The notes under the pieces: model-generated | The model's input: only the letters and a program-made list of their open reading frames with translations | Database searches by the model: none | What the model was told of the DNA's origin: nothing | NCBI RefSeq assembly: GCF_013366375.1 | Contig: NZ_JABWMJ010000001.1 | Coordinates: forward strand, 124,001 to 188,000 | Direction of reading: 5' to 3' | Origin: Rhizobacter koreensis | Lineage (GTDB): Bacteria; Pseudomonadota; Gammaproteobacteria; Burkholderiales; Burkholderiaceae_C | DNA length: 64,000 nucleotides | Part shown: in pieces, positions 9,865 to 17,576 of the stretch | Layout: every line of letters begins with the position of its first letter | Numbering within the stretch: position 1 is the stretch's first letter | Translations under genes and position numbers: made by a program

Positions 9865-10674
9865 TCACGGGCAGATCAGCTGGCCGCCGGCCGCGCTGCA
9901 GAAGCCGCGCGGCCCGACGAGGTTGGGCCCGGCGCGTTGCAGCCGCGAGCCATCGCTCGTCCAGCAGCCGGTGACGTCGCAGGCGCCCACGCTGACCGGC
10001 GGTGCGGGAACGGGACGAGGCGCAGGGTCGGCGCGAGGCGGCAGCGGCGCCGGAGGGGCGCCCGCGGAGCGCGGCAGCGCCGACAGCGCATCGCCGGCGC
10101 GCGGCACCGGCGTCGGCGCGACCTGCGTCCGCTGCGCCGGTGGAGGGATCGCGAGCGGCCCTACTTCGCGCCCGAGACAGGCTCGCGCCGCCGCCGCACG
10201 CCAGGGCTCGAGGCGCCCGACGCGCCGGCGCCGCTCGGCGTCGCCGGCAGGAGCGCCGGCCACGCGGGCCTCTTCGGCCTCCAAGGCCGCGAGCGCCGCC
10301 CGGCAGGCTTCGCTCGCGGGCGCGGCCGAAGCGGCGGCACCCGTGCCGGCGGACTTCGGCGGATCGGCAGCGGCGGAGTGCGGCGCAGCGACCGGCTCGG
10401 GCGCCAAGCCGGCGGGCTCCGACGCACCCGCCGGTCTGCTGGCCGGCATGCTCGCGGAGCGGTGCGCAGCCGGCGGGGTGCCGGCCCATGGGCGTGACGC
10501 CGTCGACGCGTCGGGCGCAGCGGGCTCGGCGGGCCCGGCGGTCGCCGCCGCGCCGAGGACGGTCGACGCGAGAAAGGCCACGAACAGCACCGCGAGCGCG
10601 CGCCTCGGCGCGCGGCCGGTCACGCCGGCTCCCGCGTGTGCCGCAGATCCGGCCGCAGCGCGGGCGGCGCGCAT
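9865..10674 (-). CDS. Secreted Ala/Pro-rich protein with Cys-containing C-terminal motif
   Basis: 269 residues, function unknown. A hydrophobic stretch ALAVLFVAFLASTVLGAAA near residues 27-45 looks like a signal peptide. Residues about 50-125 and 170-230 are low-complexity Ala/Pro, with a helical segment ACRAALAALEAEEARVAG between them. The C-terminus is ordered: CDVTGCWTSDGSRLQRAG then GPRGFCSAAGGQLICP, four cysteines spaced for two disulfides. I have a recollection of this tail on other Burkholderiales exported proteins, but cannot confirm it. It lies 27 bases downstream of the crystallin-like gene on the same strand and may be co-transcribed. Confidence 0.6.
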   Translation of the reverse strand: MRAARAAAGSAAHAGAGVTGRAPRRALAVLFVAFLASTVLGAAATAGPAEPAAPDASTASRPWAGTPPAAHRSASMPASRPAGASEPAGLAPEPVAAPHSAAADPPKSAGTGAAASAAPASEACRAALAALEAEEARVAGAPAGDAERRRRVGRLEPWRAAAARACLGREVGPLAIPPPAQRTQVAPTPVPRAGDALSALPRSAGAPPAPLPPRADPAPRPVPAPPVSVGACDVTGCWTSDGSRLQRAGPNLVGPRGFCSAAGGQLICP

Positions 10675-10701
10675 GGTCCGCCCGCCAGGTGCCGCAGCGG
10701 C

Positions 10702-11502
10702 TTACTCGCGCGGCTCGCCGCGCGCGTTCACCGCGATCGTGCGGCCCGGCGGCGACGCCATCTGCACGCGGTGTTCGACACCCTTGTAGTTGTAGGTGAC
10801 GTCCCAGTACTCGGGGTTGCCGCGCGCCGATGATTCGCAGCGCCGCACCTCGCGGCCGGAGTCGCGGTCGCGGATGCGGTCGACGTTGGCGCCAAGCGCC
10901 GCGCCGCCGAGCGCACCCCCGATCGTGGCCGCGGTCTTGCCGCCACCACCGCCGATCTGGTGACCGAGGATGCCGCCGAGCACGCCGCCGATCACGCCGC
11001 CGCCGACGTTGAGGTCGGGCCGCTCACCGGGCTGGCGCTCGACCCAGCAGCGCTGCTCGGGCGGGCCGACGACGGCGCGGGCGGACGTCACCTGCGCTTC
11101 GTACGTGCGCTCGTTGGGGCGGCGCCGGTACTCGTAGTTGGGCGACGCGAGCGGCGCCGGCGCCTCGTTGTCGTAGCGACGGTTGTCGCTGACCGGGCGC
11201 ACCGACGAGATCTGGTTGTGCAGGCCGAGGTCGCGCATCGAGTCGTAGCTGCCGCGTCGCAGCACCGCGCAACGTCCGCCGAAGCGCGCGTCCTCGCAGA
11301 CCTCCCAGCGCCCGCGATCGACGACCGCCGACGAGGCCTTGTCGTTGAAGTTCTCGCGGGTGAGGTCGCGGACCTCGCGCGAGGTGGTGAACGCGTCGCC
11401 GCGGAAGCCTTCCTTCTCGTAGAACGTGATCTGCGCCGAGGCGTGGGCGCAGGCCGCCAGGGCGGCAGCGGCAACGAGCGGTTTGAGTGCGGGGGTCAGC
11501 AT
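10702..11502 (-). CDS. Exported beta/gamma-crystallin-like and glycine-zipper protein
   Basis: 266 residues with a signal peptide (MLTPALKPLVAAAALAACAH, cleavage near ASA). Residues 25-100 read like a beta/gamma-crystallin Greek-key pair: ITFYEKEGFRGDAF and WEVCEDARFGGRCAVLRRG, with SSAVV and ISSVRPV strands. Around residues 165-215 is a glycine zipper (GGGVIGGVLGGILGHQIGG, then GGALGGAALGANV) as in outer-membrane SlyB/Rick_17kDa-type lipoproteins. The C-terminus ends in YWDVTYNYKGVEHRVQM. The start at 11502 has AAAGGAG upstream. It is probably an envelope protein; the role is unknown. Confidence 0.8.
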   Translation of the reverse strand: MLTPALKPLVAAAALAACAHASAQITFYEKEGFRGDAFTTSREVRDLTRENFNDKASSAVVDRGRWEVCEDARFGGRCAVLRRGSYDSMRDLGLHNQISSVRPVSDNRRYDNEAPAPLASPNYEYRRRPNERTYEAQVTSARAVVGPPEQRCWVERQPGERPDLNVGGGVIGGVLGGILGHQIGGGGGKTAATIGGALGGAALGANVDRIRDRDSGREVRRCESSARGNPEYWDVTYNYKGVEHRVQMASPPGRTIAVNARGEPRE

Positions 11503-12119
11503 CGAGGCTCCTTTTGTCGTGTCTGGAAACCCTGCGGAAGGGACTTCCATTCAACGCGAAAACCGTCAGTGCGCCGACGCCGGAAGCTCCGTGCAGGGGT
11601 AAAGAAAGGCTAGCGGACGGTGAAGAAGCTTCGACGGGAACAACGCCGCGTCGGCCTGCCGGATGGCCGGCCAACGATCGCGGGTGATGGTCTTACACGC
11701 ACGTGCCGCATCCGGTGACGCTGCCCGTTGCCCTTGCAACGACCCGGTCGCCATGCAGCGTGTCGCAAGGGCCGGATCGCTTGGCCGCTGGCATACACGG
11801 CAAGGCTCTGCCGCGTTCCGCACCGGCGCGCAGGGACTTCGGTCGCGTACGCCGGACGCTGACTAAGATGCCCGCGTGAACGCCCGTCCACTCCACGCCG
11901 CCCGTGCGCCCTCGCGATTCGCGAAGGCGCGCGCGACCGCCATCACCTGCTGCGCGCAGGGCGATGCACGCGGTCGCGTCTGGTGGCGACTGCCGGGGGC
12001 GATCGCCGCGCATTCCTGAGCCCGGCGATCACCGACCACCCTTCGCGCAACTCCGATCGCCGGGCCTCCTTTCGCGCCGGAAGCCCTGGGCTGCACGACA
12101 GCCGCAACGAGGAGACCTC
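11503..12119. other. 617-base intergenic region
   Basis: No convincing gene is seen here. It should hold the leftward promoter of the crystallin-like gene and the rightward promoter of rnk. A TAAGAT hexamer at 11864 lies six bases before a GTG that opens a 47-codon frame (entered separately). A small inverted repeat, CGTTGC-CCTT-GCAACG, lies near 11729-11744. Confidence 0.5.
11876..12019 (+). CDS. Possible 47-residue leaderless ORF (doubtful)
   Basis: A GTG-initiated frame of 47 codons ends in TGA about 100 bases before rnk. It is included only because a TAAGAT -10-like hexamer sits six bases before the GTG, the same geometry seen at hemE. The product is basic with a CC pair and no recognisable motif. 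It could be a leader peptide, but chance is the more likely explanation. Confidence 0.15.
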   Translation: MNARPLHAARAPSRFAKARATAITCCAQGDARGRVWWRLPGAIAAHS

Positions 12120-12533
12120 ATGGAAGTGCCGAACACCGAGCGCACGCTCACGCTGCTCGATCACACCCGCATCACCAACTTCATCCGCCGCTCGGGCGTG
12201 GATGCCGCCGCATCGCAGTTCGAGGCGATCCTTGCGGTGCTCGACGACGCCGCGACGGTGCAGTCGCATCAGGTCGCGCCCGACGTCGTCACGATGCATT
12301 CGCGTGTCGTCGTCCGCATCGGTGGCGCGGAGCGCGAGCTGACGCTCTGCTATCCCGGCCATGCGGACGCCGACGCCGGGCATGTGTCGGTGCTCTCGCC
12401 GATCGGCGCGGCGCTGCTCGGCCAGCGCGTCGGCGCGGTCGCACGCTGGCGCAGCCCCACCGGCAGCGAGGCGTCGGCCGAGGTGGTCGCGATCGCGTTC
12501 CAGCCCGAGGCGATGGGCCACTACGCGATGTGA
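12120..12533 (+). CDS. rnk: Rnk-type nucleoside diphosphate kinase regulator (GreA/B C-terminal fold)
   Basis: 137 residues. The C-terminal half matches the GreA/GreB C-terminal FKBP-like domain found in Rnk: an HSRVVVRIGG strand, ELTLCYPGHADADAGHVSVLSPIGAALLG, then GAVARW. Rnk binds RNA polymerase but lacks the GreA coiled coil, and the short N-terminal helical region here fits that. In Pseudomonas and E. coli, Rnk influences nucleoside diphosphate kinase and alginate/polyphosphate levels. GAGGAGACCTC directly before the ATG is a good ribosome binding site. The gene is convergent with creC. Confidence 0.8.
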   Translation: MEVPNTERTLTLLDHTRITNFIRRSGVDAAASQFEAILAVLDDAATVQSHQVAPDVVTMHSRVVVRIGGAERELTLCYPGHADADAGHVSVLSPIGAALLGQRVGAVARWRSPTGSEASAEVVAIAFQPEAMGHYAM

Positions 12534-12623
12534 GTCGCGCCGCGGCCGCGGGTGGGCGACGCGGGACGGCATTCACGAGGCTGCTGCGCGTCGTCGCCGC
12601 GCTGCGGCCGTGCGCGTGAAAGG

Positions 12624-14081
12624 TCAGTCCAGGTCGCTGCCGAGCGGCAGCGACAGCGTCGCGACCGCGCCGCCGCCCGGCGCGTTCTTGAGCGTGATGC
12701 GGCCGTGGTGCAGCTCGGCGATCTCCCGCACGAACGAGAGGCCGAGCCCCGTGCTCTTCTTCGCGGTCGCGGGCCGGGCCAGCGAATAGAACTTCTCGAA
12801 CACCTTGCCCTCGGCGTACTCCGGGATGCCCGGTCCGGCGTCGCGCACGACGACGTCGCACGAGCGTCGCCCCCCGACGACCTCGATCGTGACCGTGCTG
12901 CCCGATGGCGAGAAGTCGAGCGCGTTGTCGATCAGGTTGGCGATCGCGCGCTGCAACAGGAAGGCGTCGCCATCGACCACCGGCTCGGCCGCACCGGGCG
13001 TGACGACGAGCGTGACGCCGCGCGCGCGCGCCGCCGCGGCGAAGCCTGCCGCGAGCTCGTCGACCAGCGGCCGCAGCGCGACCGGCGCCGCGGCGTCGAG
13101 GCTGCGGCGCGACTCGAGCATCGTGAGCTCCATCATCCGGTCGACGAGCGCCTGGATGCGCGCGGTCTCGCGGGCGATGTTGGCGGCGAAGCGGGCGCGG
13201 TCGGCATCGGGCATCGGCTCCTGCAGCAGCTCGGCGGCGCCGCGGATCGCCGACAGCGGGCCCTTCACCTCGTGGGTCAGCGTCTGCACGTAGTCGGCGA
13301 CGTAGTTGCGGCCGGCGAGGGCGTCGCGCATCTCGTCGTATGCGGCGCCGAGCACGCCGAGCGCACGCCGGCCGAGGCGCGGCAGGCTGAACGAGCGCTG
13401 GCTGCGCACGTAGGCCACGTAGTCGGCGATCAGGCCGAATGGTCTGACCAGCCACACCGACAGGATGACGACCAGCAGCAGCACCGCGATCACCGAGGTC
13501 GCGCCGAGCTGCAGCGTCTTCCTGCGCGCGGCCTCGACGAACTGGCCGAAGCTCTGCACGGGCTTGCCGACGCTGACTGCGCCGATGATCGCGCCGCCGC
13601 CGGCGGCCGACGTGTCGTGCACCGGCACCGCGACGTACATCACGGCGGTGCTTGGATCGCCCTCGATGTCGGTGGTGGTGCGCGCGCCGTAGTCACCGCG
13701 CAGCGCGAGCGAGACGTCGCGCCAGCGCGAGTGATCGGCACCGAGCGCGGCGCCACGCGAGTCGAAGACGACGCGGCCGGCGCGATCGACCACCGTCGCG
13801 CGCACTTCGATCCGGGTCTTCTCGACGCCGTAGATCAGGGCGTTGAAGCGGCGCGAATACGCGGTGCGGAACACCGGGCCGAGCGTGTCGGCGTGCAGCG
13901 CGCCGTCGGGCGACGCGTGCTCGACCAGCGCGGCAAGCAACTGCGCGGTCTCGACCAGCGACTCCTCGGCCGACTCGCGGTAGCGCGGGTCGATGTCGCC
14001 GAGCTGGCGGTACATCAGGAAGGCGACGCCGGCCGCATACGCGACCAGGATGCCGATGAAGATGCGGGTGCGCTTGGTCAA
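12624..14081 (-). CDS. creC: Two-component sensor kinase CreC
   Basis: 485-residue inner-membrane histidine kinase. The first membrane span lies near residues 6-22 (IFIGILVAYAAGVAFLMY), followed by a periplasmic sensing domain of about 160 residues and a second span around ATSVIAVLLLVVILSVWLV. Then come HisKA with phosphorylation motif TLTHEVKGPLSAIRG and HATPase with NLIDNALDF, DAGPGIPEYA and GLGLSFV. The periplasmic and linker sequence fits the CreC family (carbon source responsive). It starts with TTG inside the creB stop (TTGA overlap, 4 bases), so translation is coupled. No creD follows. Confidence 0.85.
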   Translation of the reverse strand: MTKRTRIFIGILVAYAAGVAFLMYRQLGDIDPRYRESAEESLVETAQLLAALVEHASPDGALHADTLGPVFRTAYSRRFNALIYGVEKTRIEVRATVVDRAGRVVFDSRGAALGADHSRWRDVSLALRGDYGARTTTDIEGDPSTAVMYVAVPVHDTSAAGGGAIIGAVSVGKPVQSFGQFVEAARRKTLQLGATSVIAVLLLVVILSVWLVRPFGLIADYVAYVRSQRSFSLPRLGRRALGVLGAAYDEMRDALAGRNYVADYVQTLTHEVKGPLSAIRGAAELLQEPMPDADRARFAANIARETARIQALVDRMMELTMLESRRSLDAAAPVALRPLVDELAAGFAAAARARGVTLVVTPGAAEPVVDGDAFLLQRAIANLIDNALDFSPSGSTVTIEVVGGRRSCDVVVRDAGPGIPEYAEGKVFEKFYSLARPATAKKSTGLGLSFVREIAELHHGRITLKNAPGGGAVATLSLPLGSDLD

Positions 14082-14830
14082 GCCATCCGCCGGTCCGTGA
14101 TCTCGCCGGGGTCGGCGGGCAGGTCCTCGGCCAGCGCGTAGCCGCTGCCGCGCAGGGTGCGGATCGGGTCGAGCCGCGGCGCGACCGCCTTCAGCTTGGC
14201 GCGCACCGTCTTCACGTGGGCGTCGACGGTGCGGTCCATGCTGTCGCTGGCGTCGCCCCACACCCGGTCGAGCAGCGCCTCGCGCGTGAACACGTGCCCG
14301 GGCCGGCTCGCCAGCGTCTTCAGCAAGCCGAACTCGTACCGCGACAGCTCGAGCAGTCGCCCGTAGTAGCGCACCTGCATGCGACCCTCGTCGACGGCGA
14401 GCGGAGGCGATCGCGGCGCCGGTGGCACGGGCACGGGGACGGCGACCGGCGTCTCCGGGCGGCCGCCGCTGCGCCGCAGGATCGAGCGCACCCGCGCGAC
14501 CAGCTCGCGCGGCGAGAACGGCTTGGCGACGTAGTCGTCGGCGCCGAGCTCGAGCCCGACCACGCGGTCGATCTCGTCGCTGCGGGCGGTGAGGAAGATC
14601 ACCGGCAGGTGCTCGGCGAGCGCCCGCAGCCGCTTGAAGACCTCGAAGCCGCTCGCGTCCGGCAGACCGACGTCGAGGATCACGAGCGCCGGCGGGTTCG
14701 CGGCGACGGACTGCAGGGCGGCCTCGCCGGTCGCGCACCACGCCGGCTCGAAGCCGTCGGTGCGCAGCGCGTACTGCAGCGTGTCGGCAATGCCGGGCTC
14801 GTCCTCGACGATCAGCACGCGCGGCTTCAT
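14078..14830 (-). CDS. creB: Response regulator CreB (OmpR/PhoB type)
   Basis: 250 residues. The receiver domain starts KPRVLIVEDEPGIADTL, with phosphoacceptor Asp in LVILDVGLPDASGFEV, Thr in IFLTARSD and Lys in YVAKPFSPREL. A Pro-rich linker of about 25 residues (VPVPVPPAPRSPP) precedes a winged-helix DNA-binding domain (LSRYEFGLLKTLASRPGHVFTREALLDRVWG ... TLRGSGYAL, seen in parts). It partners CreC; in E. coli CreBC controls cre regulon genes such as creD via the creA-distal tag. It is first in the two-gene operon, and a methyltransferase relic lies upstream. Confidence 0.87.
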   Translation of the reverse strand: MKPRVLIVEDEPGIADTLQYALRTDGFEPAWCATGEAALQSVAANPPALVILDVGLPDASGFEVFKRLRALAEHLPVIFLTARSDEIDRVVGLELGADDYVAKPFSPRELVARVRSILRRSGGRPETPVAVPVPVPPAPRSPPLAVDEGRMQVRYYGRLLELSRYEFGLLKTLASRPGHVFTREALLDRVWGDASDSMDRTVDAHVKTVRAKLKAVAPRLDPIRTLRGSGYALAEDLPADPGEITDRRMA

Positions 14831-14846
14831 CGTGCGGCGGGCAGCT

Positions 14847-15120
14847 TCAGCGCGCGACGGCGACGACGATCGCCTGGGTCGCCGCGTCGATCGACCTGGC
14901 GCCGCAGGGCATGGCGATCTCGCCGGCGCAGGCGTCGGTCACGGCATCGAGTTCGCCGGGCGCGCGCTTCGATCTCGTCGCGCAGCGGCGTGCCCCGGCA
15001 GTACGCGAGCGCCGCTGCGTCGGCCGACGCGGCGCGGCTGCGCGCCGGCACGAGGTGGCGCGCGTAGACCTCGGCAATCGAGCCGCCGAACCGCGCATCG
15101 GCAGAAGAGCTGGCGGTCAT
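14847..15120 (-). pseudogene. Remnant of a class I methyltransferase (internal deletion plus frameshift)
   Basis: The ATG at 15120 opens MTASSSADARFGGSIAEVYA then RHLVP, the typical start of a small SAM methyltransferase. The frame passes straight into RSRAASADAAALAYCRGTPL and RDEIEAR, which in intact members lies near the C-terminus. About 180 residues with the SAM-binding motifs are therefore missing. Right after EIEAR the frame shifts; the other frame supplies the expected ending (PGELDAVTDACAGEIAMP ... DAATQAIVVAVAR) to a stop at 14847. The family reading rests on my recollection of related sequences. Confidence 0.65.
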
Positions 15121-15197
15121 GCAGTGCCCCTGTCGTGCGGCCGACGTGCGCAAGCAGCGGGCGCCGTCGGCCAGGCGCCGCCGAGCCGCCCGATGGG

Positions 15198-16115
15198 TCA
15201 CGTCGGCAGGAAGCCTTCGATCGAGAGGTAGCGCTCGCCGGTGTCGTAGTTGAAGCCGAGCACGGTCGAGCCGGGCGTGATCTCCGGCAGCTTCTGGGCG
15301 ATGGCGGCGAGCGCGGCGCCCGACGAGATGCCGACGAGCAGCCCTTCCTCGCGCGCGGAGCGGCGTGCCATCTCGCGCGCCGCCTCGGCATCGACCTGGA
15401 TCACGCCGTCGAGCAGGTCGACCTGCAGGTTCTTCGGGATGAATCCGGCGCCGATGCCCTGGATCGGGTGCGGCCCGGGCTGACCGCCGCTGATCACCGG
15501 CGAGAGCGCCGGCTCCACCGCGTAGACCTTGAGCTTGGGCCACATCTTCTTGAGCACCTGGGCGCAGCCGCTGATGTGGCCGCCGGTGCCGACGCCGGTG
15601 ATCAGCACGTCGATGCCGCTCGGGAAGTCGGCGGCGATCTCCTGCGCCGTGGTGCGCGCGTGGATCTCGACGTTGGCCGGGTTGTCGAACTGCTGCGGCA
15701 TCCACGCGCCGGGCGTCGACGCGACGATCTCCTTCGCGCGTGCGATCGAGCCGTTCATGCCCTTCTCGCGCGGCGTCAGCTCGAAGGTCGCGCCGTACGC
15801 GAGCATCAGGCGGCGCCGCTCGACGCTCATGCTGTCGGGCATGACCAGGATCAGCTTGTAGCCCTTGACGGCCGCCACCATGGCAAGTCCGACGCCGGTG
15901 TTACCGGAGGTCGGCTCGACGATGGTGCTGCCGGGCTTCAAGGCGCCGCTCGACTCGGCCGCCTCGACCATGGCGATCGCGATGCGGTCCTTGATCGAGC
16001 CGCCCGGGTTGGCGCGCTCGCTCTTGACGTAGACGCTGTGGGTGGAGCCGAACAGCCGGTTGATGCGGATGTGCGGCGTGTTGCCGATCGTGTGCAGGAC
16101 GTCGTTCGCAAGCAT
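15198..16115 (-). CDS. cysK: Cysteine synthase A (O-acetylserine sulfhydrylase)
   Basis: 305 residues; makes cysteine from O-acetylserine and sulfide in the cytoplasm using PLP. The PLP lysine lies in [14 protein letters not shown], the substrate loop is [15 protein letters not shown], and the phosphate-binding loop is [25 protein letters not shown] is the C-terminal Ser motif. The length and the [11 protein letters not shown] segment fit CysK better than CysM. It diverges from hemE with a 68-base gap. No CysB box was identified with confidence. Confidence 0.9.
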   Translation of the reverse strand: MLANDVLHTIGNTPHIRINRLFGSTHSVYVKSERANPGGSIKDRIAIAMVEAAESSGALKPGSTIVEPTSGNTGVGLAMVAAVKGYKLILVMPDSMSVERRRLMLAYGATFELTPREKGMNGSIARAKEIVASTPGAWMPQQFDNPANVEIHARTTAQEIAADFPSGIDVLITGVGTGGHISGCAQVLKKMWPKLKVYAVEPALSPVISGGQPGPHPIQGIGAGFIPKNLQVDLLDGVIQVDAEAAREMARRSAREEGLLVGISSGAALAAIAQKLPEITPGSTVLGFNYDTGERYLSIEGFLPT

Positions 16116-16183
16116 CGTGGTCCCCGGTTGCCGAGCGCGAGGGATTATCGGCCGGCCCCGAGGCGCACTGCGAGAATCCGCGG

Positions 16184-17278
16184 ATGTTTGCAGCGCTCCA
16201 GAACGACACTTTCCTGCGCGCGTGCCTGTCGCAGCCGACCGACTACACGCCGGTCTGGCTGATGCGGCAGGCCGGCCGCTACCTGCCCGAATATCGCGCG
16301 ACGCGCGCCCGGGCCGGCAGCTTCATGGCGTTGGCGACCAACCCCGAGCTCGCGACCGAAGTCACCCTGCAGCCCCTCGAGCGCTATCGGCTCGACGCCG
16401 CGATCCTGTTCAGCGACATCCTCACGGTGCCCGACGCGATGGGGCTCGGCCTCGGCTTCGCGATCGGCGAGGGCCCGCGCTTCGAGCGGCCGATCCGCGA
16501 CGAAGCCGCCGTCGCCGCGCTCGCCGTGCCCGACATGGAGCGCCTGCGCTACGTGTTCGACGCGGTCACCTCGATCCGCCGCGCGCTCGCCGGCCGGGTG
16601 CCGCTGATCGGCTTTTCGGGCAGCCCGTGGACGCTGGCCTGCTACATGGTCGAGGGCGCCGGGTCCGACGACTACCGTCTCGTCAAGACGATGCTGTACC
16701 GGCGGCCCGATCTGATGCACCGCATCCTCGCGATCAACGCCGACGCGGTGGCGCAGTACCTCAACCTGCAGATCGCGGCCGGCGCGCAGGCGGTGATGAT
16801 CTTCGACAGCTGGGGCGGCGTGCTCGCCGACGGCGCGTTCCAGGCGTTCAGCCTGGCCTACACCGAGCGCGTGCTGCGCCAGCTGACGCGCGAGGCCGAC
16901 GGCCGGCGCGTCCCGCACATCGTGTTCACCAAAGGCGGGGGCATGTGGCTCGAGGCGATCGGCGCGAGCGGCGCCGACGTCGTCGGCCTCGACTGGACCG
17001 TCAACCTCGGCCGCGCTCGCGCGCGCCTCGGCGAGGGTGTGGCGTTGCAGGGCAACCTCGACCCGAACGTGCTGTTCGCCCACCCGCCGCAGATCAGGGC
17101 CGAGGTCGAGGCCACGTTGCAGAGCCTCGGGCCGGCTCGCGGACATGTGTTCAACCTGGGCCACGGCATCAGCCAGCACACGCCGCCCGAGTCGGTGCAC
17201 GTGCTCGTCGAGGCGGTGCACGAGCTCTCGCGTGCACGACGATCCGGGCGTTTCGGCGAGACCACGAACGATGGGTAA
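16184..17278 (+). CDS. hemE: Uroporphyrinogen decarboxylase
   Basis: 364 residues; converts uroporphyrinogen III to coproporphyrinogen III in haem synthesis. Signature segments are present: [33 protein letters not shown] with the catalytic Asp, [27 protein letters not shown] and GNLDPNVLF, then [21 protein letters not shown] hexamer ends six bases before the ATG with no Shine-Dalgarno, suggesting a leaderless message. The gene is followed by an AT-richer gap with DnaA boxes and then priA, a pairing common in betaproteobacteria. Confidence 0.95.
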   Translation: MFAALQNDTFLRACLSQPTDYTPVWLMRQAGRYLPEYRATRARAGSFMALATNPELATEVTLQPLERYRLDAAILFSDILTVPDAMGLGLGFAIGEGPRFERPIRDEAAVAALAVPDMERLRYVFDAVTSIRRALAGRVPLIGFSGSPWTLACYMVEGAGSDDYRLVKTMLYRRPDLMHRILAINADAVAQYLNLQIAAGAQAVMIFDSWGGVLADGAFQAFSLAYTERVLRQLTREADGRRVPHIVFTKGGGMWLEAIGASGADVVGLDWTVNLGRARARLGEGVALQGNLDPNVLFAHPPQIRAEVEATLQSLGPARGHVFNLGHGISQHTPPESVHVLVEAVHELSRARRSGRFGETTNDG

Positions 17279-17298
17279 GTGAGCACTCAGGGATTGAC

Positions 17299-17494
17299 TT
17301 ATCCCCAAAACGCGTTCCCCGGCTTTTTTGCGCATTGCAGCAGCGCGCGTTCCCTCGCGGTCTGAGCTGTTTCGCTAAGTCGTTGATTTCATTAGAGCAG
17401 CTTCGATGCTGCGAAAGCGGGCACGGAACTGGAAAGTCCCGTGCAGCCTCGATTTAGCGGCGGTGCGGGCGACTTCTCAACAAAGTTATCCACA
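17299..17494 (+). promoter_or_regulatory. DnaA boxes in the hemE-priA gap
   Basis: TTATCCACA at 17486-17494 is a perfect DnaA box. TTATCCCCA at 17299-17307 differs from it by one base. Both are on the plus strand, 187 bases apart, inside the roughly 300-base gap before priA, which is clearly richer in A/T than its surroundings. They may regulate priA through DnaA or bind DnaA for another purpose; two boxes alone do not make an origin. Confidence 0.55.
17403..17452 (+). other. Stable stem-loop element upstream of priA
   Basis: The inner stem GCACGGAACT/AGTCCCGTGC (one mismatch) closes a GGAA tetraloop of the GNRA class. An outer stem TCGATGCT/AGCCTCGA (one mismatch) encloses it, and the 5' bulge GCGAAAGCGG can itself form a GCGAAAGC mini-hairpin. 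No U-run follows, so it is not an ordinary terminator. It may be an RNA control element or a small RNA. Confidence 0.4.
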
Positions 17495-17576
17495 AGCCGC
17501 GTGGATGACTTGCAAAAATGTTCAGAATCATGAACTTAGCCGGGAACGTGAACGCGATCTCTCAAGCTCGGGGGTG

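Noticed and set aside
11566..11891. Small frames in the gap before rnk
   Set aside because: Composition is Arg/Cys/Pro-rich without ribosome binding sites or motifs, on either strand.
17299..17494. Calling a replication origin
   Set aside because: Only two DnaA boxes, no clear unwinding element and no skew data; kept as a finding only.
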